The notes beneath the pieces are model-generated. The model did no database searches, had not been told where the DNA came from, and saw only the letters and a program-made list of their open reading frames with translations. From positions 1 to 7,554 of the forward strand of contig JAGWVZ010000170.1 in the NCBI GenBank assembly GCA_018970625.1: 7,554 nucleotides of DNA, given 5' to 3'. This stretch comes from Myxococcales bacterium (GTDB lineage Bacteria; Myxococcota; Bradymonadia; REDH01). The position numbers and the translations under genes were made by a program. Below are positions 1 through 6,194 of the stretch, one piece after another; position 1 is the first letter of the stretch; every line of letters starts with the position of its first letter.

Positions 1-3000
1 GGATACAACCCGACATCGGGACCACCGAGTGAACGACCTCCACGAGGACCGTTCACCGAACCGGTGACCGTGCCAGCGCTGGGAACACCGAGCAGATACT
101 CCCAGCTGATCACATCATCGGCGCCGGAGGTGCCGTACATGAGGTCGCCGTAAGTCGGATTGTAGGCGACAAAGTGGTTGGTCTCCCCATCACTCGCGGC
201 GTCCAGATAGCGCCCAATCGCCCCGGGGGGCAGCGGCGGAAGTTCGACGCACTCACATTCGATGATGGCAGAGCAGGTGTTGGAATCGAACTCCGGCTCT
301 CCGACGGCTTGCAGCGACGTACCCGGCTCACAGTCCTTCTCGTCGCACGTGGCCGATACCGGAACGCAGCTGTTGGAGCCAAAGCAGCACGCTTCGCCTT
401 CACCGCACCCTTCCGCACACGGCTCTTCGCACGAGCAGCTGTTGTTCAGACAGCGTCCAATGTTCGGTGCCGTGCACGCCGTGCAATCGCTGTCTTCCTG
501 ACATTCCACTTCCACGCAGACGGCGTCCTGGCATCGCTGGCCATCCGGGCAGTCCTGATCCCCGGTACAGCCTTCGTCCACGATACACACGCTGCCTTCA
601 CAGATGAACCCGGGGTCACAGTCCTCGGCAGTCGCGCAACCAACGCAAACGCCATCTTCGCAGGTCTGACCGGCCCCGCACTCGGGATCACAGGGCGCGG
701 GTTCGACCGTATCATCGTTCACCTCAGCACCGCTGCGATCATCGCCGCACGCAGCAAGGCTCACGGCAGCGACACCGCCAGCCACCAGCGCGACTGCGCG
801 ACGACGACGAGCGGCCCAGACACCAGCCACTGCCATGCCGAACAGCAGCGCCGAACCATGCGTCGATGCGGTGGAACCAGCAGTCGAACAACCCGCGCTC
901 GGCGCCGGTGTCGAATCATTCGAGACCGGATCAATCAGCGCGCCCGTCGTGGTCGGCGACGTGACATCAGCGACAATCGCCTGTTCGACGTTGCGGAACT
1001 CCTGACGACGACGCGTCGTGTTACCGGCCGGGTCCATGACCTCCGCCTCCACCACCACGCGCCCTGCAACGCCTGAGATATCAATCGTCTCGAATACATC
1101 CGCACCGCCAACCCACTCTCCACCATTCACACGATAGCGAGCCGTCATCTCACTCGGCAACGCCACGGTATCCGTCACATCCATCCACACACCCTGCCCT
1201 TCGCGACGCAGGGTCAACGAGGGAGCTTCGTAGTCCACCACGATTGACGTGGCAGCGTTCACCACGCTGGTGGAATAGGGGTCACCGATCTCACGCGCGC
1301 GCACCTCAACCGAGTGATGTCCCTGCAGCGCGAACACAGGGTCGCGAATGACAAGCTCGTCGCCCGCGCGCCAGAACGACCACAGACCACCGTTGACGCG
1401 GTAGCTGTACTCAACGCCCGGGCTGTCCAGACCGTACGTGCGGGTCTCCATCGCCAGCACCACATCCGGTGTCAGCACGTTGATATCAATGGGTGCGCGG
1501 TCAAAGCGGGCAGCCGACAGCATTTCGTTCAACGCCAGCCGGTCGTCGTAGCGAACCTGCGAAGACGCGATCACCGGTTGCAGCGTCGCCGTCAGCCCTC
1601 CAGGGGTGGAGCCGACGTATTCAAGGTTGGCGAAGATGGCGAGCATGGTGTTCGACTCAATGGAGGTGAAGGCGTCGTCGGGAAGTACGAGCCTGAAGCC
1701 CTGAAGGTCAGGCAGGGCGATCGGCGGGATAAGGCCGCCGCTGCCCAGCAGGGTCGGCAGCAGGCCCCCGATGATGCTCGGCAGTACGGCGGCGATGTTC
1801 TCGACCTCTTCCTGAGCGAGCAGCTCGCCGTTCAACGCCTCAATGCGCGTAATCGCCTCGGAAAGGTCACCCAGCAGAACCACCAGCTCGTTGGCGGAGT
1901 TCACCGTGAGCCCCAGCGGCACTTCGACGTCGGTGTCGAGCGTGAACACGCGAACATAGCGGTTCTCGACGATGGTGTAGAAGTCGATCTCAAGGCTACG
2001 CAGCTCCAGCGTAAGTAGCGGCTCGTCGATGGTCGCCTCTCCGTCGGCGCCGATGGTGACCGTTCCCGCCCCGAGGCTAACCGTCGGAGCGAGCTGCGGG
2101 CGCAACGTCAAGGAGAGGGGTGCATTCGCACCGTCCACCAGCGCACCCAGCGAAGGCAGGAACGCCGAGAACGTGCCGGTCGAGATCAACTCTGAGGTCT
2201 CCGAGCCCACGCTCAGGCACAGCGCGCCCGAGCTGTAGACACCGTACAGGGCCAGCTCCAGCGCCGACTCCGACAGACCAATACCCACGGCAAACGCTTC
2301 GCCGCCGGGGGTAGTCGCGGTGTTCAACTGCGTGCTCTTGGGGATACGAGACGTCGCCGGCACGGGCTGATACGGCACGCAAGCCGACGGCTCGGCGGCC
2401 GTGAAACCGGCTTCTGCAGCAAGATCAAGGCCGTATGCCGGCGTCACCGTCGGGCCGTTGGCGTCCGCATAGTTGGCCAGATAGAACAACAGGCCAAGCT
2501 TTGCCTGAAGGCCGGGCGAGATGGATGCGAGCAGCTCACCGATGTCGAACTCCGTCTCCAGACCCAGCTCAATCGGCACGCACTCTTCGGTGCCCGACTG
2601 GATACAGATGTCCGAGTCGTTGCAGGACGAGCCCACCGGACAAGGCGCATCCGTGCACGTCTGGCAGAGAAGCGGCTGAATGGCGCCATTCAGCGGATCG
2701 GTCAGGAAGCCTTCAATCAGACCACCCAGCACACCGCCCAATAGATTGAGCAGGCCACTCGTAATCGTACAGCCGAATCCGCCCGAAATGCTCAACGAAT
2801 CGATTGCCGCACCCGAGTCAAATTCCAGCTCGTCGGTAGGAATCCGGATCGAGGTGCGACCATCGAGCGGGGGCGTCACATCAAAGTAAACGTTCGCGGC
2901 CACGGGGACCGGCTCGGTCAGGGTCAGCGCGCAGCTCGAGAACAACACGTTCAACGTCAGCGGTGTACCCAGACTCACCCCGACGGCGACATTCAGCCGG

Positions 3001-3410
3001 TCAGAAGGCGTCTCCGAGAACGGGGTCGCCTGCACATCGTTCAGCACGATCTCCACGTCGCACCCCACGCTGCCGTCCGAGCAACGCGAAGAGCCACCGC
3101 ACAGCGTCGCCACGGTCAGGTCCGTTTCGGGAACGCAGAACACCAGACCGCCGCCGCCGCCCGCAAGGTCACCCGCGATCGACGCCAGGTTTTCCTCGAT
3201 GAACGTCAGCGCCGTCTCGGTCACGTGGACCTGCGCCGCCTGTGGGATCACCGGAGCCGTATCCGGGTACTCGTACGCTGGACCGCCACCTGTCGCGCCA
3301 CAGCCACCGCAGCCCCCTCCACCCCCGCCACCATCGGCACAGGCCACCAGAAGTGCAAACACAATCGTTGTGCCGCTGTGCTGAAAACAGCGCGCCTTGT
3401 CACTCGTCAT
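1..3410 (-). CDS. Giant surface lipoprotein: TULIP-like + Ig-like + internal MYXO-CTERM/lipobox + Cys-rich (C-terminus beyond window)
   Basis: An uninterrupted frame of 1136 codons runs off the left edge. The ATG is preceded by only a weak GAGAG ribosome site. Residues 1-24 are a lipoprotein signal (hydrophobic TTIVFALLVA, lipobox LVA-Cys24) followed by a Gly/Cys tract. Residues about 55-615 alternate beta-strand-like stretches with hydrophobic helices (about 219-249 and 538-560) and resemble the BPI/TULIP lipid-binding fold; this is an inference from pattern. A small Cys cluster lies at about 249-277. Two Ig-like repeats carry YRVNGG at 670 and 759. Residues 840-871 form a MYXO-CTERM-like signal (GCS, hydrophobic segment, RRRR). 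Residues 872-888 form a second hydrophobic segment ending in the lipobox LAA-Cys888. About 28 cysteines follow up to about 1055, in DC-x4-C-x4-C spacing. The last 70 residues (e.g. VAYNPTYGDLMYG) look like the start of a beta-propeller. The protein is probably exported and membrane- or surface-anchored. The exact function is unknown; lipid binding is a guess. Confidence 0.85.
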   Translation of the reverse strand, partial: MTSDKARCFQHSGTTIVFALLVACADGGGGGGGCGGCGATGGGPAYEYPDTAPVIPQAAQVHVTETALTFIEENLASIAGDLAGGGGGLVFCVPETDLTVATLCGGSSRCSDGSVGCDVEIVLNDVQATPFSETPSDRLNVAVGVSLGTPLTLNVLFSSCALTLTEPVPVAANVYFDVTPPLDGRTSIRIPTDELEFDSGAAIDSLSISGGFGCTITSGLLNLLGGVLGGLIEGFLTDPLNGAIQPLLCQTCTDAPCPVGSSCNDSDICIQSGTEECVPIELGLETEFDIGELLASISPGLQAKLGLLFYLANYADANGPTVTPAYGLDLAAEAGFTAAEPSACVPYQPVPATSRIPKSTQLNTATTPGGEAFAVGIGLSESALELALYGVYSSGALCLSVGSETSELISTGTFSAFLPSLGALVDGANAPLSLTLRPQLAPTVSLGAGTVTIGADGEATIDEPLLTLELRSLEIDFYTIVENRYVRVFTLDTDVEVPLGLTVNSANELVVLLGDLSEAITRIEALNGELLAQEEVENIAAVLPSIIGGLLPTLLGSGGLIPPIALPDLQGFRLVLPDDAFTSIESNTMLAIFANLEYVGSTPGGLTATLQPVIASSQVRYDDRLALNEMLSAARFDRAPIDINVLTPDVVLAMETRTYGLDSPGVEYSYRVNGGLWSFWRAGDELVIRDPVFALQGHHSVEVRAREIGDPYSTSVVNAATSIVVDYEAPSLTLRREGQGVWMDVTDTVALPSEMTARYRVNGGEWVGGADVFETIDISGVAGRVVVEAEVMDPAGNTTRRRQEFRNVEQAIVADVTSPTTTGALIDPVSNDSTPAPSAGCSTAGSTASTHGSALLFGMAVAGVWAARRRRAVALVAGGVAAVSLAACGDDRSGAEVNDDTVEPAPCDPECGAGQTCEDGVCVGCATAEDCDPGFICEGSVCIVDEGCTGDQDCPDGQRCQDAVCVEVECQEDSDCTACTAPNIGRCLNNSCSCEEPCAEGCGEGEACCFGSNSCVPVSATCDEKDCEPGTSLQAVGEPEFDSNTCSAIIECECVELPPLPPGAIGRYLDAASDGETNHFVAYNPTYGDLMYGTSGADDVISWEYLLGVPSAGTVTGSVNGPRGGRSLGGPDVGLY
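747..836 (-). other. Internal lipoprotein-type signal peptide with lipobox (residues 859-888)
   Basis: Directly after the arginine cluster comes AVALVAGGVAAVSLAAC, a hydrophobic core ending in a perfect lipobox (Leu-Ala-Ala-Cys888) followed by Gly-Asp-Asp. Read from the in-frame ATG at 836 (Met859), the peptide MAVAGVWAARRRR plus this core would be a textbook type II signal peptide. No Shine-Dalgarno sequence precedes that ATG. The segment may be an internal transmembrane hairpin partner of the preceding hydrophobic stretch, a cleavable signal, or the remnant of a once separate downstream lipoprotein gene. Confidence 0.55.
798..893 (-). other. Internal MYXO-CTERM-like sorting signal (residues 840-871)
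   Basis: This segment encodes a Pro/Ser/Thr linker ending in Gly-Cys841-Ser, ten residues of spacer, the hydrophobic stretch SALLFGMAVAGVWAA and then four arginines (868-871). That order (Cys, membrane segment, Arg cluster) is the MYXO-CTERM pattern, which in Myxococcota normally sits at the very end of surface proteins and is processed by myxosortases at the Cys. Here the frame continues without a stop, which is abnormal for the signal. The identification rests on the motif only. Confidence 0.6.
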
Positions 3411-3426
3411 ATCGGCTCTCGAAAAG

Positions 3427-3450
3427 GGCGCGAACCAACCGAATCGCGCC
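3427..3450 (-). promoter_or_regulatory. Leader hairpin with short U run (attenuator-like)
   Basis: On the minus strand GGCGCGA and TCGCGCC form a perfect 7-bp GC-rich stem around a 10-nt loop, followed directly by CTTTTC. The structure lies downstream of the predicted promoter and ends 16 bases before the lipoprotein ATG, so it would sit in that gene's leader. It could be a weak intrinsic terminator/attenuator, a stabilising 5' structure, or an element catching read-through from ilvE. The U run of four is short, so efficient termination is doubtful. Confidence 0.4.
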
Positions 3451-3470
3451 GGTGTCCAACGTGGCTCTCC

Positions 3471-3499
3471 ACTAAACCGAGCATGCGCTTTCGTGTCAA
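3471..3499 (-). promoter_or_regulatory. Sigma70-type promoter for the giant lipoprotein gene
   Basis: On the minus strand TTGACA (3499-3494) is a perfect -35 hexamer, separated by exactly 17 bases from TTTAGT (3476-3471), which matches four of six bases of the -10 consensus. Transcription would start near 3464, giving a leader of about 54 nt before the ATG at 3410. This is the best promoter candidate in the window and suggests the lipoprotein is transcribed independently of ilvE. Confidence 0.6.
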
Positions 3500-3613
3500 G
3501 CACACCGCGGTTCCCCCACCCCATCCGGCATTCCATCGGGCGACCCCCTGCCCGTCGAAAGGGCACTCCTTCACCCGTCAGACAACCGCTCCCCGAACGC
3601 ACGGCGCCGTCAC

Positions 3614-4534
3614 TTACACGAAGTCCAGCCACTCCATGTAGTTGGAGTTCGAGCCACGAACGACGTCAAAGTACGTGCTCTGTACCAGGGTCGTGATCTC
3701 GCCTTTCCGACCCTGTCCGATCTGACGATTATCGATCTCCCGCACGGGCGTAATCTCGGCGGCCGTACCGCAGAAAAACACCTCGTCGGCGAGGTACATC
3801 TCGTCGCGTGCGAACGAGCCATATTCCACCCGAATCCCCTGATCCGTCAGAATACGAATCACAGAGTCCCGCGTAATGCCACCCAGAATGCCCGCCGAGT
3901 AGCCGGGGGTCTTTACCACACCGTTCTTCACGATGAAGATATTCTCGCCCGACGCCTCGGACACCAGCCCCTGCGCGTCCAGCATGATGGCTTCCGCGTA
4001 ACCTGCCATCATCGCTTCGCGCTTCGCCAGAATGGAATTCACGTAGTGACCGTTCACCTTGCCCTTTGAGAACAGGGAGTTCGGATGATTGCGCATGTAC
4101 GAAGACACCTTCGCCCGAATGCCCTCTTCCAGCCCCTTGTCACCCAGGTAAGAGCCCCACTCCCATGTAATGACCGTCAGGCGAGTCGGGTTGTCGATCG
4201 CATACAAACCCATCGCACCATCGCCAATAAACGCCATCGGACGCAGATAGGCGGCTTTCTGACCGTTGGCCCGAATCGTCGCGCGGCAGGCTTCCATCAC
4301 CTCTTCCACCGTGTACGGCATCTTCATGGTCATCAGGTGAGCGCTGTCGAAAAGGCGCTGAATGTGTTCCCGAAGTCGGAAAATCTGGCTGCGGCCATCG
4401 GTACGCTGATAACAGCGTACGCCCTCAAACACCCCCAGACCGTAATGCAACGTGTGCGTGAGCACGTGAACATTCGCATCGTCCCAGTTGACCAGCTTAC
4501 CATCGAGCCAGATCTTTTCTGCTTTCTGAACCAT
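3614..4534 (-). CDS. ilvE: Branched-chain amino acid aminotransferase
   Basis: This is a PLP-dependent class IV (fold type IV) aminotransferase. It transfers an amino group between glutamate and the 2-oxo acids of valine, leucine and isoleucine in the cytoplasm. The protein has 306 residues, close to the 309 of E. coli IlvE, and aligns over its whole length. Landmarks are LHYGLGVFEGVRCY near residue 30-42, FRLREHIQRL near 52-61, GDGAMGL, the Schiff-base lysine Lys159 in GKVNGHY, Glu193 in SEASGENIF (contacts the pyridine nitrogen), GILGGITRD and GTAAEITPV. The ATG at 4534 is chosen because AAGG lies seven bases upstream and IlvE proteins start shortly before IWLDGKL. A GTG at 4552 would add six residues but has no ribosome site. 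It ends with TAA. It lies 243 bp downstream of the regulator gene on the same strand; no other ilv genes are in the window. Confidence 0.96.
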   Translation of the reverse strand: MVQKAEKIWLDGKLVNWDDANVHVLTHTLHYGLGVFEGVRCYQRTDGRSQIFRLREHIQRLFDSAHLMTMKMPYTVEEVMEACRATIRANGQKAAYLRPMAFIGDGAMGLYAIDNPTRLTVITWEWGSYLGDKGLEEGIRAKVSSYMRNHPNSLFSKGKVNGHYVNSILAKREAMMAGYAEAIMLDAQGLVSEASGENIFIVKNGVVKTPGYSAGILGGITRDSVIRILTDQGIRVEYGSFARDEMYLADEVFFCGTAAEITPVREIDNRQIGQGRKGEITTLVQSTYFDVVRGSNSNYMEWLDFV

Positions 4535-4541
4535 TACCGAA

Positions 4542-4545
4542 CCTT
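4542..4545 (-). promoter_or_regulatory. Ribosome binding site of ilvE
   Basis: AAGG on the minus strand with seven bases to the ATG at 4534. It decides for this start over the GTG at 4552, whose upstream sequence (CTCCTCC) is the complement of a Shine-Dalgarno site rather than one. Confidence 0.6.
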
Positions 4546-4643
4546 GGAACACCAGTTGGAGGAGGGAGCACTACCAGCGGCAGCGCATGGCTTCTGCGCC
4601 GCGCCTACTCGTACCACCGGGCTGCCGCAAGGGTCCCGTTGAC

Positions 4644-4660
4644 CGGCACCTGTGGTGCCG
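4644..4660. repeat. Perfect inverted repeat CGGCACC/GGTGCCG
   Basis: Two 7-base arms separated by three bases form a strong GC hairpin midway between the regulator stop and the ilvE start. On the minus strand no U run follows, so it is not a standard intrinsic terminator. It could be a protein-binding operator, an mRNA processing or stability hairpin, or chance in GC-rich sequence. Confidence 0.35.
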
Positions 4661-4777
4661 CTACACCACGGCAGGGCGGCGGACGCCTCCACCGCTGCTT
4701 CCGACGAGCACGGGGTACCTGTTGTGAATCGCGTCGTCTCACGCAACCCCTCGCCAATCCCCCAGCGTCATCGGAGC

Positions 4778-6028
4778 TTACCGCTGGAACCCCAGAAAAC
4801 CGGTTGCAGCCAACACGTATGCAATCCTCCAAACCGGCTCCTTCATGCGTCCTGAACGCTGCAGTCCGCCCAGCGACTCTCCCGCCGAAACGGATGAAAG
4901 AAACTGTTGCTGCGACAGCGTCATCGACATGTCCTCAGCCGACGGCGGCTCAGTCACCCAGCCCATGCGTAGCTGCATACTCGCCGCAAAGGCGCTCTCT
5001 GCGTAATCCAGCGGCAGGTGAAACTGCACGCCCTGCCAGATGAAATCCATGGGACTGACCACCGGCTCGTGATCGTAACCGCGGGGTACCGGACCCTCTC
5101 GAAACATGAAAACGCCCGACTCCCAGGCGAACACGTCCATCAGGTGGTTGCGAATATGTGCAGACACGAGCGTCTGCATGTCGTCCCCCGAAAAGAATCC
5201 AAACTCCACCAGCACCGCAGTCAGTTGAACCTGTCGACGCTGCGCCTCCATCTCGGCGCGCCGGCTCTGATCGAACGTGATGAGCCCCTGCGCCACCAGC
5301 GTCTCCGACAGCGAGTCTTCCGGCATGTTGGTCTTCACACCGACAATGAAGCCGTCCTGAAGGTACGCCACGCGCTTGTCTTCGTCGCGTTGCATCATCA
5401 GCGCGCCCGTTGCACGGTCATAGGCCAGACGCGCCAGAATTGTAGCGAAGGCCGTCTCCGAAAAGTTACCCGTCACCGCCACGCGTTGCACATCCAGATG
5501 GAGCGGAACATGCAGCGGCACGCTCACGGCGGGGGTACCGACCGCTGGCGTGGCAGAGGCTGCAGGCTCGACCGATCGCGGCGCCATGGCCTCGTCGCGG
5601 GATTGCACGACACCCGACGACATCACAGCCCCTGCGCGCGACGAATCTGCTGCCGGTGCTGGACGCGTGTCCGGAAACAAACGCTTCAACCACATCCGAA
5701 GCTCATCAGGCGGAACGGGTTTCTCCCAGAACTCGGCACATCCGTCCCAGCCAATGCCCAGAGCGCGATTGGTTGCGCCCTGCCACACGGTCGACATGCC
5801 AAAGAATGGGACGCCCTGACGTCGAAGCGCCTCGAACACACTGGCGCCCGAAGGGTCGGCCTCTGCCTCCAGAAGCGCCGCGACCGCCTGTTCATGCTCC
5901 GCCAGGCCAGCGACCTGCGTCGCGTCCGACGCTATCACCGGCTCGAAGCCGGCAGCGCGCAACAGATCACAGCACTGCGCACGATGTGCACGATCCTGAT
6001 CCAGAATCACGATGCGGGGAGCCGTCAC
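4778..6028 (-). CDS. Pseudo-receiver + DUF4388 (PATAN-like) regulatory protein
   Basis: A 416-residue soluble signalling protein. Residues 4-118 have the receiver fold: IVILDQD at the first strand, a helix/strand series, and the conserved lysine in EKP (Lys103). The second acidic residue of the usual acidic pair is Gln11, and the phosphoacceptor position in the third strand (ALLEAEADPSG) is Glu54 instead of Asp, so normal phosphorylation is unlikely. A Pro/Ala/Ser linker covers 119-175. Residues about 183-312 match the DUF4388/PATAN pattern (GNFSETAFATILARL, TGALMMQ, VAYLQDGFIVGVKT). Residues about 368-416 (LSQQQFLSSVSAGESLGGL onward) resemble the small winged-helix-like tail seen in this family. 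The start is GTG, supported by GAGG seven bases upstream. It is divergent from the pseudokinase gene. Relatives act in gliding, development or polarity signalling in myxobacteria and cyanobacteria; the role here is unknown. Confidence 0.85.
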   Translation of the reverse strand: MTAPRIVILDQDRAHRAQCCDLLRAAGFEPVIASDATQVAGLAEHEQAVAALLEAEADPSGASVFEALRRQGVPFFGMSTVWQGATNRALGIGWDGCAEFWEKPVPPDELRMWLKRLFPDTRPAPAADSSRAGAVMSSGVVQSRDEAMAPRSVEPAASATPAVGTPAVSVPLHVPLHLDVQRVAVTGNFSETAFATILARLAYDRATGALMMQRDEDKRVAYLQDGFIVGVKTNMPEDSLSETLVAQGLITFDQSRRAEMEAQRRQVQLTAVLVEFGFFSGDDMQTLVSAHIRNHLMDVFAWESGVFMFREGPVPRGYDHEPVVSPMDFIWQGVQFHLPLDYAESAFAASMQLRMGWVTEPPSAEDMSMTLSQQQFLSSVSAGESLGGLQRSGRMKEPVWRIAYVLAATGFLGFQR

Positions 6029-6194
6029 GGCAAAACCTCAATCCACAGTGTTGAAACACGAGCGCACGTCATTCCTCGGCTTTACAGAATCCCCAGCCAT
6101 TTTTCGAGACTTTCGCACCACAGGCCGCGATGGACGTTCCAAGCCTTCCGCGCTACACACGAAGAGCCATCTCCATTGACCACGTGCACCACGC
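6029..6194. promoter_or_regulatory. Divergent intergenic region (regulator / pseudokinase)
   Basis: This 166-bp region must hold the start signals of both divergent genes. No convincing -35/-10 pair was found on either strand; TTGACC at 6176-6181 lies too close to the pseudokinase ATG to serve it. At 6048-6059 GTGTT-GA-AACAC is a short inverted repeat about 20 bases before the regulator start and could be an operator, though it is short enough to be chance. Confidence 0.4.
6036..6039 (-). promoter_or_regulatory. Ribosome binding site for the GTG-initiated regulator
   Basis: GAGG on the minus strand with seven bases to the GTG at 6028. No ATG follows in frame before residue 78, so this site fixes the non-ATG start. 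Confidence 0.65.

Larger units (their letters stand above)
3411..3613. other. Intergenic region between ilvE and the lipoprotein gene
   Basis: This 203-bp gap holds the lipoprotein promoter and leader hairpin. Just past the ilvE stop there is a 10-bp palindrome (ACGGCGCCGT), and at 3549-3565 a 5-bp stem (TGCCC/GGGCA, 7-nt loop). Neither is followed by a U run on the ilvE strand, so no convincing terminator for ilvE was found. No coding potential was seen. Confidence 0.6.
4535..4777. other. Intergenic region upstream of ilvE
   Basis: This 243-bp gap separates the regulator stop from ilvE. Besides the ilvE ribosome site and the inverted repeat at 4644-4660 I see nothing definite. Short frames cross it on both strands but lack ribosome sites and recognisable sequence. 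No promoter with good -35 and -10 boxes was found, so it is unclear whether ilvE has its own promoter or is read from upstream. Confidence 0.5.

Noticed and set aside
174..1076. 300-codon plus-strand open frame (and another at 1314-2018)
   Set aside because: Both lie antisense to the lipoprotein frame, which shows signal peptides, Cys modules and repeats; the plus-strand products are Arg/His/Thr-rich without domains.
3140..3170. CCG trinucleotide run as a phase-variable repeat
   Set aside because: It simply encodes a short poly-Gly stretch; an in-frame triplet run would not switch the frame on or off.
3549..3565. Small hairpin TGCCC/GGGCA as ilvE terminator
   Set aside because: Five-base stem with no U run on the minus strand; insufficient for an intrinsic terminator.
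3614..4534. Alternative identity as D-amino acid aminotransferase or aminodeoxychorismate lyase
   Set aside because: Those share the fold, but the full-length match and the FEGVRCY, GDGAMGL and GTAAEITPV motifs are those of branched-chain aminotransferases.
3614..4552. GTG start at 4552 for ilvE
   Set aside because: No ribosome site precedes it, while the ATG at 4534 has AAGG at the right distance and gives the usual family length.
6176..6181. TTGACC as a -35 box for the pseudokinase
   Set aside because: It lies about 14 bases before the ATG and no -10 box follows at proper spacing; transcription would start inside the gene.
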